NCBI RefSeq assembly: GCF_023898315.1
Contig: NC_064616.1
Span: 644,610,974-644,674,973 of the forward strand
Length of the DNA: 64,000 nt
Direction of reading: 5' to 3'
Source of the DNA: Schistocerca nitens
Lineage: Eukaryota; Arthropoda; Insecta; Orthoptera; Acrididae
Position 1 is the stretch's first letter. The number at the start of each line of letters is the position of its first letter. The notes below the pieces were generated by a model, which saw nothing but the letters and a program-made list of their open reading frames with translations, searched no databases and was not told the DNA's origin. Shown piece after piece: positions 20,566-32,513 of the stretch. The position numbers and the translations under genes are program-made.

Positions 20566-20689
20566 CTGAAGTGAAATGAACTGATGACGACCAAATAATT
20601 GAATATGCGGTGATATAAAATAATATCAGTGAAAACTGGACAAAAATACAGAACCTACAATGTAATGAGTATGTCACAACTAAAAATTT

Positions 20690-20766
20690 GACACTGGGAC
20701 TGTAACCCTGATTTCCAGTTTATCGCGAGGAGTCGGCTTAACCATCAGACTATCTGAGAGGACCTT
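20690..20766 (-). mobile_element. tRNA-derived SINE-E head, minus copy
   Basis: The reverse complement reads GATAGTCTGATGGTTAAGCC (box A region), CTCGCGATAAACTGGAAATC, then GGTTACAGTCC (box B with changes). Same family as the plus-strand fragment at 20958, which faces it. Confidence 0.65.
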
Positions 20767-20957
20767 GCCATGCCACATGCGGTCTATATTAATTGATTTA
20801 AATTCACCGAAATGAAATTAATAGAGCGATGGGGATGAAATCAATTAGGATGCAGTGATATGAAATTTATTCCCACATACCCCCTCTGAACGTAGTGCTC
20901 GTAATTCGTAGGTTTAAACATAATTAGCAGTTAAAGTTTGAATCAGGCGTGAAAGAC

Positions 20958-21035
20958 TGATCAGGTAGCCTAATGGTTAAGAAGACAGCTTCGGAAAAAC
21001 AGGTGATTTAGGCTCGAGTCCCGATCTGATTCAAA
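20958..21035 (+). mobile_element. tRNA-derived SINE-E head, plus copy
   Basis: GATCAGGTAGCCTAATGGTT starts the tRNA-like head; GGCTCGAGTCC is the box-B region. The acceptor arms no longer pair well, and a SINE-E copy lies in the opposite orientation 190 bp away, so this is a SINE remnant, not a tRNA gene. Confidence 0.65.
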
Positions 21036-21199
21036 ACATTCCTTAGTAACGACATATTCGTCCTTTGAGAATAATAGACAAAACGATTTATCCCAACCCA
21101 GAAGTTTCCTAGAGCTGCTCTTTCTCCTTTGATCATAAGATGACAGATTTGCTATCTTATACGAACATACAAATTTCAAAACACAATGAACGTTCTCTA

Positions 21200-21406
21200 C
21201 GTCCGCAGCTCGTGGTCGTGCGGTAGCGTTCTCGCTTCGCACGCCCGGGTTCCCGGGTTCGATTCCCGGCGGGGTCAGGGATTTTCTCTGCCTCGTGGTG
21301 TCTGGGTGTTGTGTGCTGTCCTTAGGTTAGTTAGGTTTAAGTAGTTCTAAGTTCTAGGGGACTGATGACCATAGATGTTAAGTCCCATAGTGCTCAGAGC
21401 CATTTT
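21200..21406 (+). mobile_element. Chimeric SINE: different tRNA head on the SINE-A body
   Basis: The head GTCCGCAGCTCGTGGTCGTG with box B GGGTTCGATTCCCGG differs from the SINE-A head (it looks Ala-like, with TTCGCAC as possible anticodon loop). From CCTTAGGTTAGTTAGG onward it is the SINE-A body. It ends CCATTTT. The 13-bp TSD TGAACGTTCTCTA / TGAATGTTCTCTA (21187-21199, 21407-21419) has one mismatch. Two truncated copies occur at 46776 and 51637. Confidence 0.93.
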
Positions 21407-21419
21407 TGAATGTTCTCTA

Positions 21420-23879
21420 TCAATTGTGATATTTTTCGTTTACCTGTATGCATTTCTTTATTTCTATTCAACCAGAATATCTTGTTTTGTCTTTTATTTG
21501 GCAGTTTGTATATCAAACAGATTTTCCGCTGAATGGACCCAGTACCTGTCGTGTTCACCACAGAGAAATCAGTGATGGTCACTGCAAATCGCACCGACGA
21601 CCCTTGCGCCAGTGGTCAGCAGCGAGCCTGTCAGGGAGCCGGTCAATGGATGAAGCAAGAGGAAGGAGAAGGAGAATAAGAATCTTTCACCGGTTCATTG
21701 ACTTCCAAAGAGTATAGTGCTGAAAATTAACTATAGGAAGAGGTTGTACTAAAACATCAGATCAGCAGATATGAAACGAAACATTAATCACTTTTTAACA
21801 GGTCAGATGCAGATTTCAGATATTTAAATCTGGAGGTGGGTAACACAACTCACAGTTTATTTGTGCAATAAGTGATACAGGGAATCATCTGTGCCCGGTA
21901 AGACGCTTCAGAGTCACCTCAACTTTAAGCTAAATGTAACGATCATTGGTATAGAAATACGTAACCTTTACTTGAAACTTCATCAGTACTAACATTAGAC
22001 GGCGTTCTTCGAGTAAAGACAATGTGTTTTGAGTGCTCCTCTGTATTCAAAGTCACAGTTGCACTCGCCAACAGTTGGGTGAAAGTTGAATAAATGAAAT
22101 ACCATTTTAATCTCTATTTTGGAAACTAAATGCTGTCACAGTTACATTGAAATGTGGAATCTATTTCGAAAAATCACTCTTATAGAGAAATTAAAAGAAG
22201 GAAGCTTTATAAATCAGAACTAACGAGAAATAACAATGCACTTGATACTTACGATGTGCCATAAGATGTCTTATCGCGTTGTCCAGCTGACAGTAAATGT
22301 AAATTTTCAAGAGTTTATTAGTTATCGACATTTTGGACATTATAGTGAGATTCCTTCGAACTCTGATTCCATGCCATGATACCAGTTAAAAGAAATGAAA
22401 ACTGATCTTATGCTGCTGACTGAACGCAGTTTAATCCTATTCATGAAGCATCTGTGGCAGCGTAATTGTAGTGGAATGAGGTCAGTGCACCTACCGCTGA
22501 CTTAAGAAACCATTACAGCTTGAAACGAATTCTCAGAAGCTGTCAAGAGTGAAACTCTCCCACTCGAAATACCCGTGACTGTTTCGTACTTGGAAGCCAG
22601 GTCATCCGTGAAGCACGCAGAAATGCTGAACGTTCGACTGCGAAGTCAAACCTGCTGAAATAACTAGCAACACCTCATTGAATTCTCAGCGTAGTACAGT
22701 TGTGATTTCAACGACCTGAAACGTCTTCCCTACGCATCGTGTGTGTTCGTTTAGTTTTATCTTTATATTCTGGCTTTCTTGTGCCATTTTTGTCATTTGA
22801 AATCGAGAGAGTCAACAGGAGACCAGCTTGCCGCGTCTTACGCCTGCGCCGGCGCGGTGTCATTGACTTCTAACTGCGAGGCAGACTCGAGTTTGGACGA
22901 CAGTCAAAACTGTAACCTTTCGCCCACCTGTGGTGCTATAGTTTTCTGTCGGTAAGGCGTTGCTACGGTTTGTAATGCGTAGAATTGTCTGATTATGAGA
23001 AAAGGCTTTAGTCTTCCGTGTCAATGACTCCCGTCCGTGCGACGACTTGGCGAGTTCTCAAACCCGTAACCTTTGCGCGCGTCTGCAACTAAATCGAACC
23101 GCAAGTCATTTCGCTGATGTGGCTGCTGGATGCCGAAAACAGACTTGCAACTTCCTCATCTATCAGGCCGCTAATTTCGGTGAAAATTATCGACAATGGA
23201 GCTTAATGGCGTTTAGAATTCCTCGAACATGACGGCCTGCCGTATGGGAATGGATTGGAGGACACTGAATAATTTCATTCTGACATGCACAAAAAGCAAA
23301 ATGACATTCAGAAATAAGGCTTCGAAGATTTTAATTCAGTGGAATATTGGATCATAACAGAATTTTTGAAATCCAGCAAGTTGAACGAAACACAACGTTG
23401 AACGCAAATCATTTGCGTACGAGAGAAATGTTTGAAATCTTCACTTTCGCGTGGTGATCATGAGACTGCGCATACGATCTGTAACGTTAGGAGTTTTTAT
23501 GTGGTTGTAGATTTACGTCAGTGTTGGAGTTTTTACTGAAACAACATTTCAATCTTTACAGATTCTGCTTTACTGATCTGAAGATTGCGCTGTCTGATGG
23601 TGGAGTGAATAGCATAATAGTTGCAACGTAATAATTCAGTCTTTGTCACATTTTGATTATTTAATCAGATAACCAGTTTCCGCTTTAAAGTCCTAATGAT
23701 ATGTATTAGACGGAAATATTCCAGAATTGCTGAAGCATGAAGCCATTACACACACATTGAAAACAAGTAAAATAAACACTCTAAAAACAATGGAGACACA
23801 GCACGCAAAGTCATAAATTTAGCTAATTAATAATGTGTGTAATTTTTACAGTGAAAATTCATTCTGTTAACAATCCCCT
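21420..23879. other. 2.4 kb without a recognised feature
   Basis: Neither strand shows a reverse transcriptase, transposase, SINE head or terminal repeat. A short GC-rich stretch lies at 22830-22860 (CCTGCGCCGGCGCGG). Possibly unique host sequence. Confidence 0.4.
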
Positions 23880-24330
23880 AGACTGTGGCTAAGTCATTTC
23901 TCCCCATTATCCTTTCTTACGGGAGCCCTAGACCCAGCAGGTACGATCGAGCGAGGTAACGCAGTGGTTAGCAGACTGGATTCGCATTCGGGAGGACGTC
24001 GGTTCAATCCCGCGTCCGGCCATCCTGATTTAGATTTTCCGTGAATTCCCTTCATGGCTTCAGGGTTTGAAAGGGCACGGCCGTCTTCCTTTCCCATCCT
24101 TCTCTAAATCCGATGAGACCGATGACCTCGCTGTTTGGTCTCCTCCACCAAACAACCCAACCCCAACCCAGCAGGTACGCCTGAGAACTTCGGTGGAGTT
24201 TTGAAGGTAGAAGAAAGGTACTGGCGGAAGTAGAATTGTGGAAATAGGTCGCGAGTCTTGCGTAGATATGCGCGCGAAAGATAAATGTTCCGCGTTCGAG
24301 TCTCGGCCCGGCACGCCATTTTAATCTGTT
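23880..24330 (+). mobile_element. tRNA-like repeat of unknown class, interrupted by SINE-B
   Basis: Starts TGTGGCTAAGTCATTTCTCC, continues after the SINE with AAGGTACTGGCGGAAGTAG, and ends in a tRNA-like 3' half (GTTCGAGTCTCGGCCCGGCA) followed by TTTTAATCTG. It resembles a repeat I recall in Schistocerca where a tRNA-like block lies near the 3' end. Class uncertain. Confidence 0.6.
23946..24165 (+). mobile_element. SINE-B, TTTGG-tail subtype
   Basis: Head GATCGAGCGAGGTAACGCAG (overlapping the TSD), box B GGTTCAATCCC, body GGGCACGGCCGTC, tail CTCGCTGTTTGGTCTC then CCAAACAACCCAA. It lacks about 25 bp of the usual body around GGGATGG. A perfect 14-bp TSD ACCCAGCAGGTACG lies at 23932-23945 and 24166-24179. 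Confidence 0.94.
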
Positions 24331-24509
24331 AGAAGTTTGTGTGCGTAATACTTAAAATGATCGGTAAAAGTAGCAAATTTTGGCGTCAGTAGCGCAGCTG
24401 GAAAGAACTGTGGCATAACAAGAAAAAAAATTAAGAGTAACTAGACATTAGAATGTACCGGCAAAAGTAAAAGTCATATGTTTGTCAGGTACACATAATA
24501 ATCATTTTA

Positions 24510-24756
24510 GAAAAATGAAATGATCGTATGATATTGATGGCCGGGTGTTCCCACCTCGGGAAGTTCGGCTGCCGAGATGCAAGTCTTTTCAGTTGACCCA
24601 CATTGGGCGATTTGCGTGTCGATGATGATGAAATGATGAGAGAACAAATCAGTACCCAGTCCCCGAGCGAAGAAAATCCCCGACTCGCCCGGGAATCGAA
24701 CTGGGGCCGGCTGAATGACAGTGAGACGCGCTTATCACTCAGCTAATGAGGCGGAC
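24510..24756 (-). mobile_element. SINE-C, diverged copy
   Basis: Reverse complement: tRNA-like AGCTGAGTGATAAGCGCG, box-B region GGTTCGATTCC-like (CAGTTCGATTCCCGG), GGGACTGGGTACTG. The 9-bp TSD ATCATTTTA (24501-24509, 24757-24765) is consistent but short. More diverged than the other two SINE-C copies. Confidence 0.85.
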
Positions 24757-24765
24757 ATCATTTTA

Positions 24766-25544
24766 TTAAAATGATGTAAGAAAAATCTGTCCTTATAAAG
24801 TCTGTCATTGGCCTTCCCACAAGCGCCACAGGTGTCAATGTTTATGACTTAATCTCGTTATTCAACCATTACTTATCTTCTTAATCTGTTCCATTTATTG
24901 CTGCACGTCCACTGTGTAGCTAATGTTTTTGAGATAACTAGCTTTCTAGTTTCCCACCTCTGTTTAATAGATTATTGTTTCACAAATACTGAAACGCCCT
25001 CGCTTTTATTTTGCTTTTATAGATCCGTTGATGCCTGTAAAGTAGAAACTGCTAACATGTTTAAATAAGTGGAACTGTGACTAAAACTGTGAATTCCTTA
25101 GTTCATTGAGATGTCAAGGTCATCGGTGTCCTCCAAACGTGTAAGTGATCTCATTTCATAAAATAGTTCAGTAGCACGAACAGTATAGTGATGCAGATGG
25201 ATTATACCACCAAAGTGGTGCGATTATGCATTTTATTAGTAATTGCAGAAAAATGTCATGTCATTATTTTTTGTTCTCCTTCTTAGGAGTAGCATTTGAT
25301 ACGTACGCCTTATCGTCAGCGCATCGATTTTAGGTACTACTGTCAGTTCTGTTACCATCGGTGTTGTGTAATATTCTCACACTGTCTTACTCACTCACTC
25401 TCACCCACCCACAACCCCACCCTCCCGCCCGCCCTCACGTCCACTCACCCACCCAGCTTACGAAATGCCATCTCTAGATCGGTCTCATTCTGTAGTGGTA
25501 CATTTAAAATTTACACCGATGCTCGAGGTACTCGTATCCGCAAC
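24766..25544. other. Unassigned; contains a C-rich tract
   Basis: 25384-25457 is a CA/CT/CCC-rich strand-asymmetric tract (CACCCACCCACAACCCC). No other recognised feature. Confidence 0.4.
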
Positions 25545-27130
25545 CTCCTCCTGCATCCACATCTACACCTACATGGCTACTCTGCAGATCACACTTAAGT
25601 GCCTGGCAGAGGGTTCATCGAACCACCTTCACAATAATTCTCTATTATTCCACTCTCGAGCACAGCGCAGAAAAGCGAACACCTTTTATCTTTCTGTGCG
25701 AGCTCTGATTTCCTTCATTTTATTATGATGATCGTTCCTCCCTGCGTAGGTCGGCGTCAACAAAATATTTTCACATCCGGAGAGGAGAGTTGGTGATTGA
25801 AATTTCATGAAAAGGTCCCTCCGCAAAGAGAAACGCCTTTCTTTTAAGGATGTCCATCCCAAATCCAGTATCATGTCCGTATCACTCTCTTTCCTGTTTC
25901 TCGGTAATACTAAAATATTAAAAGTGCTGCCCTTCTTTAAACTTTCTCGATGTACTCTGTTAATTCTGTCTGGTAAAGTACCCACACCTCCCAACAGTAC
26001 TGCAGAAGAGGGCGGACAAGTGTTGTGTTGAAATACTGTGTCAATAGCATTCAACACTTCGTATGAGTAAAGAGCTAGTTTTGTTTCACAAGAACGATGT
26101 TTTCATGTTGACTGTGTGTCAGTAGACCGTTCTCTGCGTGATAATTCATAATGTTCGAACACAATATATGTTCCAAATTCCTGCTCCATATAGACGTTAA
26201 TGATGTGGAGCAGTAATTTAGTGGATTATTCCTGCTACCTTTCTTGAATATTGGTGTGACTTGTGCCATTTACCAGTCGCTAGATATTGATCTTTCGTCG
26301 AGCGAGTGGTTGTATATGATTGTGAAGTAAGGAGCTATTGCATCAGCATCCTCTGAAAGGAACCTAACTGGTGTATAATCGGGACCGGAAGACTTGCTTT
26401 TATTAAGTGATTTAAGTTGCTTCACTTCTCCGAGAATATCTACTTCTAAGTTAGTTATGTTGGCAGTTGTTCTTGATTCGAATTCTGGAATAGTTACTTT
26501 GTCTTCTTTGGTGAAGGAATTTCGGACGGCTGTGTTTAATAACTCTGCTTTAGCCCCACTGTAATCGATAGTATTTCCGTTGCTATCGCACAGAGAAGGC
26601 ATTGATTGTGCCTTGCGGCTTGCATATCTTACATACGACTAGAATCTCTTTGGATTTTCAAATGGTTCAAATGGCTCTAAGAACTATGGGACTTAACATC
26701 TGAGGTCATCAGTCCCCTAGACTTAGAACTACGTAAACCTAACTAACCTAAGGACATCACACACATCCATGCCCGAGGCAGGATTCGAACCTGCGACCGT
26801 AGCAGTCGCGCGGTTCCGCACTGAAGCGTCTAGAATCGCTCGACCACGGCGGCCGGCTTTGGATTTTCTGCCAGGTTTCGAGACAAAGTTTCGTATAAGC
26901 ATCTCGCATTGAAGTCTGCGCTAAATTTAGAACTTCAATAAAAGATCGCCAAACTTGGAGATTTAGCGTTCGTTGGCATGCATTTTTCGTTGTTTCCTAA
27001 ATAGTGTTCTGGCCTGTTTTGTGTTTCGTGGGTAATCAGCTCCGTCTTTAGTTAATTAATTTGGTATAAATCTCTCAATTCCTGTCGATACTATTTGTTT
27101 GAATTCAAGCCACATCTTGTCTCCTTCGAG
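25545..27130 (-). mobile_element. LINE-d copy 1 (CR1/Jockey-like), internally deleted
   Basis: From the 5' side (high coordinates): a linker after the endonuclease (WLEFKQIVSTGIERF, near 27120-27070), then LKSLNKSKSSGPDYTPVRFL (KS-GPD box, about 26400), SDWKMAQVTPIFKKGSRNNP and HAENGLLTHSQH (26260-26110), all reverse transcriptase fingers. The catalytic palm is missing. The copy resumes near 26040-25720 with the C-terminal part containing LGWTSLKERRFSLRRDL, and ends in the family 3' sequence with AAGTGCCTGGCAGAGGGTTC and a CTACAT-type tail near 25550. Internal deletion plus stops make it dead. SINE-A is inserted at 26660-26856. Confidence 0.85.
26660..26856 (-). mobile_element. SINE-A inside LINE-d
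   Basis: Complete minus copy, box B intact. Perfect 12-bp TSD CTTTGGATTTTC at 26648-26659 and 26857-26868. Confidence 0.96.
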
Positions 27131-27213
27131 GCAGCGATGCTATTTAGGCAGTACAGAGGCTGTAGAATGAAATGTCAGTGACATTATTCAAGACGAAGGT
27201 AATGTTGCCAGTA

Positions 27214-28101
27214 CATGTGCTGATGAACCAAATCATTATGATCATTGCCCACCGCGAGACTGAATGCGGGTCGCTAATGGTGAAATCCACTGACATAAGC
27301 TACTGGAAATGAGCATCTCGGGAATTGGCGAGGGTGGTGAGCTGTTTGCATGGTGTCATGAGTATAAATGGACGCTGAAACCACGAGTAGGCGACGAGGT
27401 GTTTAGTCGTTATACCTGCCACAGCTCGCCGCCTTTCCCGCTTTAAAGGGCGGGCACGCCTCCAAGTTCAGAGTTCTGTGATGAGGCGCGGACGTCCAAG
27501 TTCAATGCTGGTCCGTGAAAATGTGTTTCGGAGCACACCGTTCAGCGCACATATTTGAACATGAAGCTCGGCAGTAGACGACCCCAGCGTCTTCCCACGC
27601 TGACCCAATGACGTCGTCGATTAAGATTACAGTGGGCACGGGATTATCTAGATTGGACCGTGGATCAGTGGAACTGCTCGCCAGATCGAATAAATCATGT
27701 TTATTGCTACCGCAGGTCGATGGTCGTGTCCTTATACGCCGTCATCCAGGCGAACGGCTCTTCGAAACATGGACCACGCCACTGGCTTAGCCCGATGGTG
27801 GTAGGTGACAGTAGTTTGAACAGCAGCTAGTGAACTCATGTTGATCCGTTGGCCACTAAATTAGCCTGATCTGTACCTGATGGAACAGGCGTGGGACTGT
27901 ATGGAGCTCAAGCTCGGTGCCACAAACCATCGACCTGTAATTTACGGGAATTGCGCGTCCCGTGCGTGGATGTCACATACCTCCAGAAGCCTACCAAGGA
28001 CTTGCTGAATCCGTGCCACACGTAATCGCTACTTCACAGCGTTCCAAAAGTGGACCAATACGCTGCTAAGCAGGTGGTGATAATGTTTTGGCTAATCGCT
28101 T
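27214..28101 (+). mobile_element. Tc1 deletion copy
   Basis: Left terminus CATGTGCTGATGAACCAAAT and right terminus ...GATAATGTTTTGGCTAATCG form the inverted pair; TA at 27212-27213 and 28102-28103. Internal sequence such as GAAACCACGAGTAGGCGACG, GTGTTTCGGAGCACACCGTT and CGCCGTCATCCAGGCGAACG matches, by recall, a common locust Tc1 transposase of about 1.5 kb, so roughly 600 bp including the second catalytic Asp region are gone. No long correct frame remains. Confidence 0.8.
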
Positions 28102-28759
28102 TATATCAGTGTACTCTGACACTGTACGTGGTAATAAGGCGAATCGCCTTAATGTATTAAGCGTAGACTATCTGCAATTCCGACGCAAATTAATCCTGCG
28201 GGTTAATGCAGTGAAAATTCTCGGTGCATATAACAGTTCTGTTTAATTCGAAGGCCCTGCTACAGGAGGCAAATAATCAAAAATCCCTAGTAAAATGTGC
28301 ATTTCTGAACAGTGTATATGGACATGTAACTAGGAAAAAACATTGATGGTACAAGTAAGAGTTTTTTGGCCATAGAAATATAGTTAGCGTATTACTTTGA
28401 GCATCTTCCAAAGGAAGCGGAGTTAGATGAACTGATCATTGCTGACTAGATAACTTGTTTCTCTGGAACGGTTCACAGGCTTATAACATTGGCTTACACT
28501 TGGACATAAGTAGGAGCCCATGCTGCTGCGACCGTCTGCTCTCTCACCTTCAGCGACCCTTACTATTTATGCCTTCATCAAAATTATGGAAAATTTCTTA
28601 TTTTTCTCACTCCGGGCAGCGTACTTCGTATTGTCACGGTTAATTCCAGGATTCCCTGTATGTACCCCACAGCTTGTCTATTCGCATTGTTGAAGAATGT
28701 TACTGATTCCAATTCACTTTGTTTCCAAACAAGTTACGAACTCTACACGATTTTCCGTT

Positions 28760-28950
28760 CAGAATGTTTCAAATGGCTCTGAGCACTATGGGACTTAACA
28801 TCTGAGGTCATCAGTCCCTAGAACTTAGAACTACTTAAACCTAAGGACATCACACACATCCTTGCCCGAGGCAGGATTCGAACCTGTGACCGTAGCAGTC
28901 GCGCGGTTCCCGACTGCAGCGCCTAGAACCGCTCGCCCACCGCGGCCGGC
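28760..28950 (-). mobile_element. SINE-A, full length
   Basis: Minus copy lacking one short AACTAACCT unit in the body. Perfect 12-bp TSD CGATTTTCCGTT at 28748-28759 and 28951-28962. Confidence 0.95.
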
Positions 28951-28962
28951 CGATTTTCCGTT

Positions 28963-30386
28963 TGGATATATGCGATCTGGAAATCTGTGATACACTTCGT
29001 GTTTTTAAATTGACGTTCTCCACGTCTCCTACGTATCCTCCTAAACCACTAGATCAATTTCAACCAAACTTGGAACACATCCCTACATGATACAATCTCT
29101 GTCGGGGTAAGAACCACCTACCTGTCATAGGTCAGGAGTTAAACGACGCCATCAACAGTGAGACGAGTGAAAGAATGTCGCATCGTGTATTAAGTTTTTA
29201 ATACAGTTAGGCTCTACTACTGACAAGACACTCCTTCAGTCGAGTCAACTTCAGGAAATCCGTGACACCTGGCAGCGCTTTTGACAGCTTTCTGCTGCGA
29301 ATCGCAAACGGCTGTAGGCGAAAACAGTAGCCGTCCATAGAGCTCTGAAGAGACGTTGCCACAGAGGTGTTTACAAAATCGGTTTGTAGACACGCGAAGC
29401 TGCTGTACATATACATTTGTACATTATGCATATTTCTTTGTACGACAGTTTCAAAGGTGTTCTCACGATTACGTGCAAATGAATTTTTTCCATATTATAC
29501 TACAAACACAGTTCATTTTTTTGTTTCCATTTTTAAATAGAAAATGGCAAAATGAATACCAGGGCAATGCCTGGTTTCTCTGCTAGTTTTCTATAAAACA
29601 ACGACCAAAGCTTCACTGTATACCAGTTTATTTTATTGTGTAATTTTATACTTTCTTGGGGTATGATTACCTTAAACGGCACTCGGGTATTCAGCCTCGT
29701 GCCGACACTGCGATATTTGGGCAATGTGAGTTGTTGCCATCCTGCGGCAGTGCTGATGAGTGAGTGTCCACGATCGACAGGAGGAGAACGCGGATCAAGA
29801 CGCCACTCACAGGGAGATATTCAGCCATCAGTACCGCCGTAGGATGGCAGCGAGGCAGTTTGCCGAAGTATTGCACCATCTGGACGACGCTACCCGAGAG
29901 CAGTTACAGAATTTATTTTATTATCCTGTCGGTATCGCGCTAACGCCCATCATCACCGGCCATGCAAAAGAAGAAACGTATAATGTAGAAAATCTGTCTC
30001 ATATATCAACATGTCGATACATATTTACAGCTCGCTTTGCGCGTGCACTCAATTTAAGTGCTACCGAATAGGCTGACGTCGATTCTCGATATTAATATGT
30101 GCCAAGCGATCGCAGAACAACGAAATAGTTAAAAATTAACGCAATATGTTGAGCACAAGCGCATAACTACTTTTCTTGCTTCCTATAAAAAGACTCACAA
30201 CCGTCATCAGCCAGTTTGGGTGCGGCAGTAATATGAACTTCTATATAGAAGAAGCTGTTAATATTTCATTGAAAACGATATTCTTCCGACATGTGATAGC
30301 TACAGTGTGCCAACGAATTAAACTATCTGTTTTTATTTAGAAAATTTAACAATTTAAAAGTAATTTTGCAGAATCAAGTGAGTATA
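28963..30386. other. Unassigned sequence, possibly old repeats
   Basis: 29040-29130 contains TCAACCAAACTTGGAACACA, and 29690-29900 contains a CGTGCCGACACTGCGATATT ... GCGGCAGTGCTGATGAGTGA block; both resemble dispersed repeats I have seen in locust DNA but cannot classify. No coding motif. The open frame at 29760-30071 is not supported. Confidence 0.3.
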
Positions 30387-30388
30387 TA

Positions 30389-30877
30389 AGGGGCAGTCAA
30401 ATGAAAATGTGACAGACGGATAAAAAGTAAGTAAATTTTTAATTATTCCAAAAGTAATTGCCGTAACAGGTAATACTTTTTAATCGCACGCGCACAAGAA
30501 CGTTGACGGACGGCACAATTCTCTTGCAGGATGATGCCCGCCCCATGTTGCTAAGGTGGTGTCGACTACGCTGCAGAGGTTTCTCTGGGAAGCCCTTACA
30601 CATCCTACATACAGTCTCGATCTCTCTCCAAGCGATTTACAAATTTTTGGAGCCATGAAGAAAGTCATTTGTGGCCGTCGAATTGCTTCCGACAAAGAGG
30701 TGCACGCGTCTATAGAATAATGATTCTATAGGCAACCGCAAACATTTTTCCTTTAAGGCATTTACCTTCTTGTCTCACACAGGGATAAATGTATTAACAG
30801 AGATGGCGATTACTTTTGAAACAATAAACAGTTTACGTACTCTTTTCCATGTGTCTAGTTTCCATTTGACTGCTAAT
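30389..30877 (+). mobile_element. mariner deletion derivative
   Basis: Left TIR AGGGGCAGTCAAATGAAAAT and right end (reverse complement) TTAGCAGTCAAATGGAAAC, with further shared TTCAAAAGTAATCGCC-type sequence; TA flanks (30387-30388, 30878-30879). A C-terminal transposase scrap runs at about 30525-30840: a QDDARP-like start, then YSLDLSPSDLQIFGAMKK with the last catalytic Asp present, ending EMAITFETI. Frameshifted; the N-terminal half and the first catalytic Asp are deleted. Confidence 0.85.
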
Positions 30878-30879
30878 TA

Positions 30880-32219
30880 TAAAATAAGTTTATTGAATGA
30901 TAAGAGGAATGTCACAATTCACACAATGAGGTAACGTAGCTAAGAAATTACAAAGTCAGTAACCACACGAGGCCTCATAGGTTAGCTTAATACAGTAGAA
31001 AAATAGACTGTGTCGATATTGTGGATCATTGGCGCCGAGGAGTACTTGGCCAATTTGCTAGCCAGACTGTTTCTTCGAAGACGTTTGTATGGAATCAGTT
31101 TTTCATCGCAGGGTTAGCGGACTAAGGTTTCTCAGAAAGTCACGCTAATTCGGATAGTGATCCAGAGTCATTTGACGACATTCACTCTAATCATCTGAAT
31201 GGTTGAAGACCAATTACTGTGAGCAATATGTCGTCTTCTACACAGTATGAGATCCTGCTTTACCCACTAAGTTCCAGACGTTGAGGAGGGTGGTTTTTTA
31301 ACAGTACTGATGCAGAAGTTAGATTCTAAACAATCCATGCGGTTCATTTACGCAAAGTGCAGTTCATAACAGTACAGGGTAACATATTTCACGAGTTGTT
31401 CAAACGTAAGTGGCGTAAGATTTTTGTTACAAATTGCACGAACCATTTTTGAACGATTCATTTGAGCCCAAGGCCTACGTATATCAAATCACCCGGTAAG
31501 GGACATTCATCAACCTGTCACTGTGGCTAGATAGAGTTGGAATTCAAGCTGTATATAGGTGAAGCACGGCAGTTACTGGAAATATACAATGGCTCACAAA
31601 GTTTTAATGATCAGTGGAAGAGTACATCATCTTTAGTAGCTGGAAGACCTTACAACGGCCCCAATCATTCCACTGACATGACGATATGCGTACCACCCAG
31701 CGAACAATCGTCCATGCCTTCCTACTGTATTTCAAAAATTTTACTGACTCTACATCAATGTATGAAAAAAAAAGCGTAACTTTGCCGACAGTCGATATTG
31801 ATCCCTAAATCGCCATCGATATTATACTGATGGCGATGTAGGCCATCAGAATCTCGCGACTTTTGTCAGGTTTGGCGCCACTTAATACCAGAAATAAGCT
31901 TACTCAATTTCGTATCGATCTTCGCTGTTGCCATACGGATGAAAATGTTTGTTGATTTAGCTAATAAAACTCATCAGGAACTATTTAAAAAAGAGAAAAT
32001 CACATAAAACGAACTGTTGGTAAGACTGGTGCCATACAGAGGTCCAGTGGAACAATTGTAAACAGCTATGGTTCATCCACTAAGAAGGCAGCTTAATCGT
32101 TCGACTGAATTCTACTTTGCAGTCTAGGACTTTCAGCAGGTGGTAGTAATACAGCAAATACAGAAAATCTCTTTATCAAACTTGAAAGCATCACGGAGAT
32201 ATCCATCCAATTACATACT
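30880..32219. other. No recognised feature
   Basis: AT-rich; no element signature seen on either strand. Confidence 0.4.
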
Positions 32220-32256
32220 TACAATGAGGTGACAAAAGTCATGGGATGGCACTACG

Positions 32257-32452
32257 GCCGGCCGGAGTGGCCGAGCGGTTCTAGGCGCTACAGTCTGGAA
32301 CCGCGTGACTGCTACGGTCGCAGGTTCGAATTCTGTCTCGAGGCATGGATGTGTGTGATCTCCTTAGGTTAGTTAGGTTTAAGTAGTTCTAAGTTCTAGG
32401 GGACTGATGACTTCAGATGTTAAGTCCCATAGTGCTCAGAGCAATTTTTGAA
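32257..32452 (+). mobile_element. SINE-A inside Tc1 T2 copy 1
   Basis: Starts with the GGCCGGCCGGAGTGGCCGAG head overlapping the target; box B GGTTCGAATTC. 9-bp TSD GGCACTACG at 32248-32256 and 32453-32461. Removing it rejoins ATGGCACTACG with CACATACACAGATG, which is continuous in the sister copy. Confidence 0.95.
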
Positions 32453-32513
32453 GGCACTACGCACATACACAGATGAGGGTAGTATCGTGTACACAAGGTG
32501 TAAGAGGGCAGTG

